Assembly: GCA_014529385.2 (NCBI GenBank)
Contig: CM043947.1
Coordinates: 117,476,087-117,540,086 of the forward strand
Source: Adiantum capillus-veneris
Lineage: Eukaryota; Streptophyta; Polypodiopsida; Polypodiales; Pteridaceae
Length of the DNA stretch: 64,000 bases
Direction: 5' to 3'
Every line of letters starts with the position of its first letter. Position 1 is the first letter of the stretch. Under the pieces are notes generated by a model that saw only the letters and a program-made list of their open reading frames with translations, did not search any database and was not told where the DNA came from. Below, piece after piece: positions 55,508-64,000 of this stretch. Made by a program: the position numbers and the translations under genes.

Positions 55508-55929
55508 TCACTATCTCACACGGGCCTGGGCAGGAGGGGATCAATGGCCCACACCCATTCGGGGATCGTGTGCGATCTGGGCCAGCCGATGTGCTTTGTG
55601 TAAATTCGGGAAAATAGATAAGCTCAGGTGCATCAAAAATTGAAAATTCGGGCTGCCCCCTCCCTTCTGTCCCCGGATTTGAACCAAGGACATCCCGTTT
55701 GCAAGCCTACCACCTTAACCACCTCGCCTGTGCGTGTTTATTGAAAGCATAGGGAGAAGGGTTCCTTTTATGATGAACCCACCGCTATGTAAATTCGTGT
55801 CAATTGTGTAAATTCAGGAAAATTGGGAAATTCGGGGCGCGTCGCAAGATTGACGACCACGATTTTTGCGCTCCGGGAATTAGGCGTAGGCCATTGATCC
55901 CCTCCTGTCCATGGCCGTGTGAGATAGTG
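55508..55929 (-). repeat. Inverted-repeat unit containing a tRNA-derived SINE-like head
   Basis: Arms of about 41 bp (55508-55548 and 55889-55929; CACTATCTCACACGG and AGGAGGGGATCAATGGCC) enclose a minus-strand tRNA-like sequence at 55660-55735: box A GTGGTTAAGGTGG (55710-55722) and box B GGTTCAAATCC (55675-55685), spaced as in tRNA genes, with GGGGACAG after box B. GTGTAAATTCGGGAAAAT words occur twice inside (55598 and 55805). Two SINE-related copies head to head, or a foldback element, would explain it. Not a functional tRNA as far as I can fold it by eye. Confidence 0.6.
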
Positions 55930-56769
<840 letters not shown>

Positions 56770-56806
56770 CACACTCTCCCGAAGGTCATCCTTCTTCCTT
56801 AGGTGA

Positions 56807-57134
56807 GTGGGGGTTGGTTTATACAGAGTGTGGAGTATTGAGGCCTGTCCACGGACCCCATCCCTCAAAGGCTGGCCAGCAACAACAACAGGCAGAGACA
56901 CAGAGCACATAGGCATAGCCACCCTTCGAGCCTGGGGCTCAAGCGGAGGAGGGATGGCACCAGGTTCGTGGTCATTGCTGACAGGGGCCACCGCGACAGC
57001 CTGGCACTCAGAGTGCTCCTCCGGCGTCGGCCCAGTAGTAGCGGGTTCCCCACAGGGAACCGATTTGACCCTCTTCAGCAGGACGAGGTCCCTGCTCCGG
57101 CCTCCACCTCAACCTCACCCTCGAAAGCCCGCCC

Positions 57135-57186
<52 letters not shown>

Positions 57187-57645
57187 TTTCCTCCATCTCC
57201 CTTCGCCTCTCCACCTTGCCCTCATACCTTTGCCGATACCCCCTCTGTGGGGGTTGGTTTATACAGAGCGTGGAGTATTGAGGCCTGTCCACGGACCCCA
57301 GCCCTCAAAGGCTGGCCAGCAGCAACAACAGGCAGAGACATAGAGCACACAGGCATAGCCACCCTTCGAGCCTGGGGCTCAAGCGGAGAAGGGATGGCAC
57401 CAGGTTCGTGGTCATTGCCGGCAGGGGCCACCGCGACAGCCTGGCACTCAGAGTGCTCCTCAGGCGTCGGCCCAATAGTAGCGGGTTCCCCACAGGGAAC
57501 CGATTTGACCCTCTTCAGCAGAACGAGGTCCCTACTCCGGCCTCCACCTCAACCTCACCCTCGAAAGCCCCCCCCCCCCCCCCCCCCCCCCCCCTTCCTC
57601 CATCTCCCTCCGCCTCTCCACCTTGCCCTCCTACCTTTGGCGATC
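56807..57645 (+). repeat. 440-bp tandem duplication with long C runs in L1b ORF1
   Basis: Two copies starting GTGGGGGTTGGTTTATACAG at 56807 and 57247, nearly identical. Each ends in a C run (57136-57186, 51 bases; 57568-57594, 27 bases) coding a polyproline tract. The copies differ mainly in run length, so the duplication is recent relative to the element. Confidence 0.9.
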
Positions 57646-58470
57646 CCCCCTCTCCCCCCCCTCCTCCCGCACACCCCCCTCCCGCTCTAGTCCCACAATC
57701 GACTTGGGGGCAGGGCCATCCTCAGCTACTAGGAGATCTCTTGGCAACTCCTTTGCCACGAGTCGCTTGGAGAGAGAGGGAGATGGAGGAAGGGGGGGGG
57801 GGGGGAGAGGGGGGAGATGGAGGATCCTTTCTTATGATCCCCTCTTTTGGTGCAGACGGCTCCCTTTGCAGGAGTTCCTCGTGGTCTGACAAGCTTTGAC
57901 ATTCGTCGTCGGTGGGATTTATTTGCCTACGACTTTACACGGTTTCTTGGCGACCCCTCACCAAACCTTGAGGAAGCCTGCTTCAGAGTTCATGTATTGT
58001 TCCTTGCAACTAGGGAATAGAGGTCTTGGACTCAGTGGTTGGCTTCTCTTTTCCACTTTGCGGGAGGGACCATGTTGAGTGGACTACAGACTTAGTGTTG
58101 GAGTGGTTGTAGACATATGCCCTTGAGTTCTCTCATCCCATGGGAGATCTAGGAGTTACAGACATGCTTCAGGAACCTTTGGGCATTGGCCAAGTTTGTT
58201 GTGACACCTCCAGGCGCAGTAGGATCTAGACACATTGTGGTTCACTTCTTTGCTGACACGTAGAGCCCGCCATGCTATGTACACATACATGAGGACTCCT
58301 GGACAGAGGAGGTTGCTTTATGCACGGCTTGGTCTACTTGGGCTTGGACTAGACACTCCTTGCAGTCACGCCTATCTTGAGGATGCTTGGATGCGGATTA
58401 CTCCCCATCCAAGCCAACCTCGAAGATAGCACGGTTAGCTGCTACGGCAGCATCAGTTCTCTCTCGCTCC
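56807..58470 (+). pseudogene. L1b ORF1
   Basis: Shares TGNRFDPLQ (57053-57080 and 57493-57520) with L1a ORF1 (TRNRFDPLQ near 19060) and the C-terminal stretch VVGFSFPLCG (about 58040). Proline-rich low complexity as in L1a. The zinc knuckle and N-terminal region seen in L1a are absent here, so the 5' part is missing or replaced. Multiple stops after 57899. Confidence 0.7.
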
Positions 58471-58471
58471 C

Positions 58472-61400
58472 CGTGAGGATTGTCTCATGGAACGTACAGG
58501 GACTAGGTGGGCCCCAGTTTCAGCGTCAAAGGGCCCGACTGCATCAGGAGCTTCAGTGATGCCTCGTGGGAGGAGAGATTGACCTACTTATGATACAGGA
58601 GCATCATCTGTGTGAGAGCCCCATTAGACGTTGTGGTCAGCTTTTGTGTGGACGGTATGAGACTTTTTGGTTAGCTACATTTGGACCTGGAGGCATCCAG
58701 GGCGGGGTATATATGACTATTGTGGATTCCTTACAACAGGATATTGTGGGCAAAGCGAATATAGTGCCAGGCACGGTTTAGCGGATCACCATGCAGCTTC
58801 AGGGTTGTCTCGTGAGCTTCTTGAACATCTATGCACCCAATGTGGTGAGTGCACGTGAAGAGTTTTGGTCTCAGATTGTTGACTCTTTGCCGCAGGTAGA
58901 GCAATGGTGCATAGGGGGTGACTTCAACATGTTGGAGGAACCCTTAGACAGGATTGGTGGTAGCCATACTACTGTGCATGGTGTTGAGCTGGCAGCTTGG
59001 GAGAGGTTTTGTATGACTCTGCAGGCTACACATGTGTGGCAGCACTCCAGTTTTGTGAGGCCTTCTCTCGTTCGGAGTGCAGAGTGGGAGGCGTGAATCT
59101 ATCTCAGATAGATTGTTTCTACACTAGTGACCGCTTCTGTGACTTGGGTGGGAGAGTTGGCATTCTGGCAGTGACTTCCTTTTTGGACCATGCTCCAGTG
59201 ATCCTTACAGTGACTGATAGACAGAGGAGGGGGAGCATGATGCTTCGTATCCCAGAGAGGGCTTGTTGGACTCAGCGCTTAGAGAGCGAGTGGAGACTCT
59301 TTGGACAGAGAGCTTAGACATGCAAGATTCTCATGCTAACAGAGTGGCCTCAAGGCTTGCTTAACTTAGTCGACTCTTTCTTCAAGAGTCTTCGGCTCGC
59401 CTGGTTGTAGCGCAAGAGGAGGAGCAATGTTTCCGTCGGGGTGTTTCTTCCTTGCAGAGGATGCATGAGCAACATCCAGACAAACCCTGGTTGGAGGAGC
59501 AGTTACAACAGGCTCGCCAGGAGCTCGTCATCACAGAGGAGGGACGCCATGAGTTTGCTTTCCATCGACATGCATCTCAGTGGACTCAGGTGGGTGACAG
59601 AGTGACATGCGCTTTCTTTGAGGCAGTGGAACTTCAGCATACACATGTCAAGGTCAACCAATCGAGGAGGCCCAACGAGTCAGTTGCTTCAGAGCCAGAG
59701 GCCATTCGTGCAGTTTCTACTAATTTCTATCAGGAGTTACTATCTGCAGAGCCCCAATCAAAGCGTCAGGATGCATACAGAGAGCAGGTGTGGGCACTCC
59801 CCCATGGTAGCTCTCCAGGTGAGGATGGCTTGACTCCCAGCTTTTTCTTGGATTAATGGGACTTGCTTGGTTCAGATTTTTGTAGTGCTTTTCAGTAGAT
59901 CTGGCACACAGGAGAGATGCCTGACAACATGAGTGAGGGCTTGATATACCTCATTCCAAGGAGGGTGGCTCCTTGGATGAGATTCGACAGTGGCGCCCCA
60001 TCACCGTCCTCAACTCAGCCTACAAAATTCTTACCAAGGCTCTGAGTTTGAGGATTCAGCCACTTCTAGAGAGCATCATACATGGGACTTGGACATGTTT
60101 TGTCAAGGAGCGTATTATTCTTGACAACGTCTTTACTTTTTGGGGGCTTCTGCCCTCGTGCGGCTCCGTGGTGAGGATTTGGTGATTCTTCTTCTCAATT
60201 TTGAGAAGGCCTATGACAGAGTTGACTGGGACTTTTTGGAGGGCACTCTACGCAGGATGGGCTTCTCATATGCTTGGATCAGAGGGGTGTTAGCATTGTA
60301 CAGACGGGCACACAGTCAGGGGTTGTTGTCAGGAGGTAGAGGTGATAGTTTCATGCTCTCACGCGGGGTGAGACAGGGCTGCCCTCTTGCCCCCTTCCTC
60401 TTTCTGTTTTATGTTGAGACAATGAGCAGGTGTTTGGTTTCACGGCAGGTTGGTTTAGGGAGATGAGCTACTGGATGCTGAGTTTGTAGACGACTCAGCC
60501 TTGTACTTGGATGGACGGGAGGCCAACCTACACACGTGTGATCACGCTCTTGAGACTTTCTATTGTGCATCTGGTGCACTGATCAACTAGAGAAAGACAA
60601 TGGCTTTCTCGGTTGGTAGTGCTCCTACGCCCGATTGGATGCCAGGTGAGGGTTTCGGGTGGATTTCCCTAGGGACTACAGTTCGGTACTTGGGATGTTA
60701 GGTTGGTTTGGACTTTTCTCTCGAGTAGCAAGATTTCTCCTCTCCTCTTGTCTATCAAGAGGAAGTTGTTACATTGGAGCTTCGCACGTCTTTCTCTGGC
60801 AGGCAGAGTTGTAGTGGCCAACCAGATGTTGTTGGCTACTATGTGGTACATCACTTCTTGTTGGAACTTCTCGAGTTCTTGAATCAGCCAGGTAGAGAGA
60901 CTGATCAGGAACTTCCTTTGGTCAGGGTGTGACACTCAGATAGCCCGAGCCAAAGTGGCATGGCAAGTCATCACTCTTCCTTGCTCTCAGGGAGGGTTGG
61001 GGATTATACACCCAACACAGTAGAGCAGAGCCCTTCTTGGGAAGTTCATCGTCAAAGAACTTCTTCAAGGTGAGGAGCCCTGGAAGGAGTTCTTACTTCA
61101 GCAGCTCAGTGTTAGGGTGCCTCAGGCTGGAGGCCCCTGGTCACCCTCGACTAGATGGATCTTCATAGAGATGCGCAGAGTTGGCTTGAGCAGGAGACTG
61201 GAGGACCGCTTCGCGATGAGTCTGCTCCGATCTTGGGAGCAACTGGTGAGGCCTGGAGTAGCATCGGCCTACTTGCACGGAGGAGCACCTGAGGCAGCCC
61301 CTTTTTTGGAACCCCATGGTTAGCACTCAGAGAGGCCACTTGGTTGGCAGTCGGCCTCATGTTTCCTGGGGTCCCATGGCAGAGGGTCCAACACGCTCTC

Positions 61401-62880
61401 TAGGTGACTGGTTACAATTTTCAGGCTTGTTAGAGGAGCTCTAAGGCTTACAGCTAATATAGGGCATGAGAGGGGTGCAGAGCATGTGTCAGAACATCTC
61501 AGAGGCAGTACTAGTTGAGTGGCTCACACCTCTCGAGTCAGCAGCACCCATATGGATGGAAGCCTTCACATGACTGGAGGTTCTCATCTCAGTTCAGGCT
61601 TGCTTAGAGACTATACCCTCCCTGTTTTTTGAGCTACAGGGTGAAGGACGTTTACACAGAGTGGCAGTTGAGGCTCCATAGGTGTCAGAGTGCTGTTTTC
61701 AGAGGATCCGAGTGGTGGGCATCTGTGGGAGGACTTGTGTCATAGATCCCGACCAAGCAGCTCTTGCGATTGGCCACTGGAGATCGTGGGTTTGGGAGAG
61801 CTGTCCAGTGGCACGAGTACAGTGGGATCCTCGAGAGTGGCTTTGGAGGGACCCTTTCTCCTCAGCAGACCATCCAGGTGTCCCTTTCTTTTAGTACACC
61901 GTTCGACTAGGACGTCACATACTGACAGCACAGAGAGAGGCTCCTCCTGCTGCAACACCTCATTGGCAAGAGGAGGGACCCTTTCTCCTCAACAGACCAT
62001 CTAGGTGTCCCTTTCTTTTAGTACACCATTCAATTGGGATGTCACATACTGGCAGCACAGAGAGAGGCTCGTCCTGCTGCTGCAGCACCTCATTGGCAGG
62101 ATACGGGGCTCACAACAAAGTTCTTGGCAGCCTTTTGGGAGAGGTTGTGGGACTCCAGATAGCCGAGGCGAGTCACTTTTTTCTAGTGGCTGATTGCACA
62201 CCGAGCTACGCAGTTGGGAGTTGGATTGTACATAGTGGTCTCTCGGCCGCATGTGCAGCTTGTGACCATCTTGTGGAGAGTCAGCGTCACTGTCTTTGGG
62301 GCTGCCCTTTGGCACAACAGGTGTGGCTTTGTGTTCTTTGACTGATGCCAGCTCTTTCCACAGCTAGGCAGTACACTTGGGGGAAGCTGCTTGGTCTACT
62401 CTCATGGGCTTGGCACTTCAGTTTGAGCTATCCTGTACCAGCAAGATGATAGTGATGCAGGGGGGTCGACCTACACTCCAGCCTGCTACATAGCTTACTC
62501 CATAAGAGTGGTGCAGTGAGAGAGAGGAGTGTTGGGAGCTCATAAGCAGCCTGGCACTCTGGTTCATCTGGCGGGCCCGTTGCTTCTGCATCTTCGAGGC
62601 TCGCCTTGTACCACCAGCAAAGACTATTCGGGATCTTTGGCTAGAGCTGATCCATACTCTCAGAGGAAAGTTTGAAGACTGCAGGGCAGCTCCGACCGCA
62701 TGCGGGAGTGCGAGAGGCTTTCCTTCAACTCTGGCGTCCTTGGCCTTTCTTCACCATGGTCCAGGGTGTGCTCAGATGGCACTACCGTCCACCTGTGTGG
62801 CTTTTTCCTCCTCCCATTTCTTGATTTAGCCTCATTGTACATATGTTGTTTTTTTTTTCATTGGGAGTCTCCTCCTGAGT
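58472..62880 (+). pseudogene. L1b ORF2: endonuclease and reverse transcriptase
   Basis: The start corresponds to L1a's ATG but reads GTG (VRIVSWNVQGLGGP). Endonuclease: IDLLMIQEHHLCES, FLNIYAPNVVSA, CIGGDFNMLEEP (about 58915, the catalytic Asp retained, unlike L1a). RT: IRQWRPITVLNSAYKILTKA (about 59980), LLLNFEKAYDRVDW (about 60190; first Asp changed to Asn), GVRQGCPLAPFLFLFY (about 60365), EFVDDSALYL (about 60480). C-terminal finger: CAACDHLVESQRHCLWGC (about 62247-62300). More than ten stops and shifts. Confidence 0.88.
61845..62100 (+). repeat. 127-bp tandem duplication in L1b ORF2
   Basis: GGAGGGACCCTTTCTCCTCA begins both copies (61845 and 61972). The period is not a multiple of three and so breaks the frame. 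Confidence 0.85.
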
Positions 62881-62955
62881 GTTGTTGCCCTCTCTGGCAG
62901 ATGTGGTTGTAGCCCCATGGGCAGTTTCATTAACTGATAGAAGGATCTTTTTCTC

Positions 62956-64000
<1,045 letters not shown>

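Noticed and set aside
55660-55735. A functional tRNA gene on the minus strand
   Set aside because: Boxes A and B are good, but I could not find a pairing acceptor stem, and the sequence sits in a repeated inverted unit; SINE-like is more likely.

Overview
ORGANISM. The window is repeat-dominated nuclear DNA of a land plant, built almost entirely of transposable elements in several layers. The element set is plant-typical: a Ty3/gypsy chromovirus with a C-terminal chromodomain, Ty1/copia elements primed by initiator-Met tRNA, L1 LINEs whose ORF1 carries a CCHC zinc knuckle, hAT transposases and a tRNA-derived SINE-like unit. A second LINE, with a KQGCPLSPTLFG-type reverse transcriptase and a (CATTT)n tail, is not the usual seed-plant L1. 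Together with the many GA/CT microsatellites this makes me lean towards a non-seed plant such as a fern or lycophyte; that is an inference. I see no intact host gene, rRNA or canonical tRNA. LAYOUT. 1-4.1 kb: a complete short non-autonomous LTR element on the minus strand (837-3787, duplicated target GGGAC), then a tandem repeat. 4.3-6.7 kb: a worn copia 3' end and its LTR. 6.9-12.85 kb: a decayed chromovirus (gag, protease, RT, RNase H, integrase, chromodomain). 13.4-20.6 kb: a full-length L1 (L1a, minus strand) with a 15-bp target duplication, inserted into a coiled-coil coding segment. 20.6-23.7 kb: an orphan 5' LTR end with a TGGCGCC-type primer site, a solo LTR and a LINE tail. 23.7-26.4 kb: the second LINE. 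26.5-29.4 kb: gypsy LTR ends and a gag fragment enclosing a hAT transposase remnant. 29.6-44.3 kb: a four-level nest. A gypsy-like element (C2) contains a copia element (A); A contains two copies of a short element B (B1 in gag, B2 in integrase); B2 contains another gypsy-like element (C1); and a segment between two opposed C-type LTRs has been inverted. 44.3-49.4 kb: gypsy remnants and tandem duplications. 49.5-54.2 kb: a protein-kinase-like pseudogene and a hAT transposase between inverted repeats. 55.5-55.9 kb: an inverted-repeat unit with a tRNA-like promoter. 56.7-63.1 kb: a second L1 (L1b, plus strand) bounded on both sides by long GA tracts. HOW THE PARTS RELATE. Target-site duplications give the order of events: C2, then A, then B1 and B2, then C1 and a minus-strand C-type LTR, then inversion of 39383-41365. 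Two sequence signals cut across families: a conserved GAAAGGGGCGCC block in eight LTR copies of the gypsy-like C/D group, and a palindrome of the form AGCGTTT..AAACGCT repeated in the B-family leader. Almost every reading frame carries stops or frameshifts, so the window is a record of past transposition rather than a working gene set.
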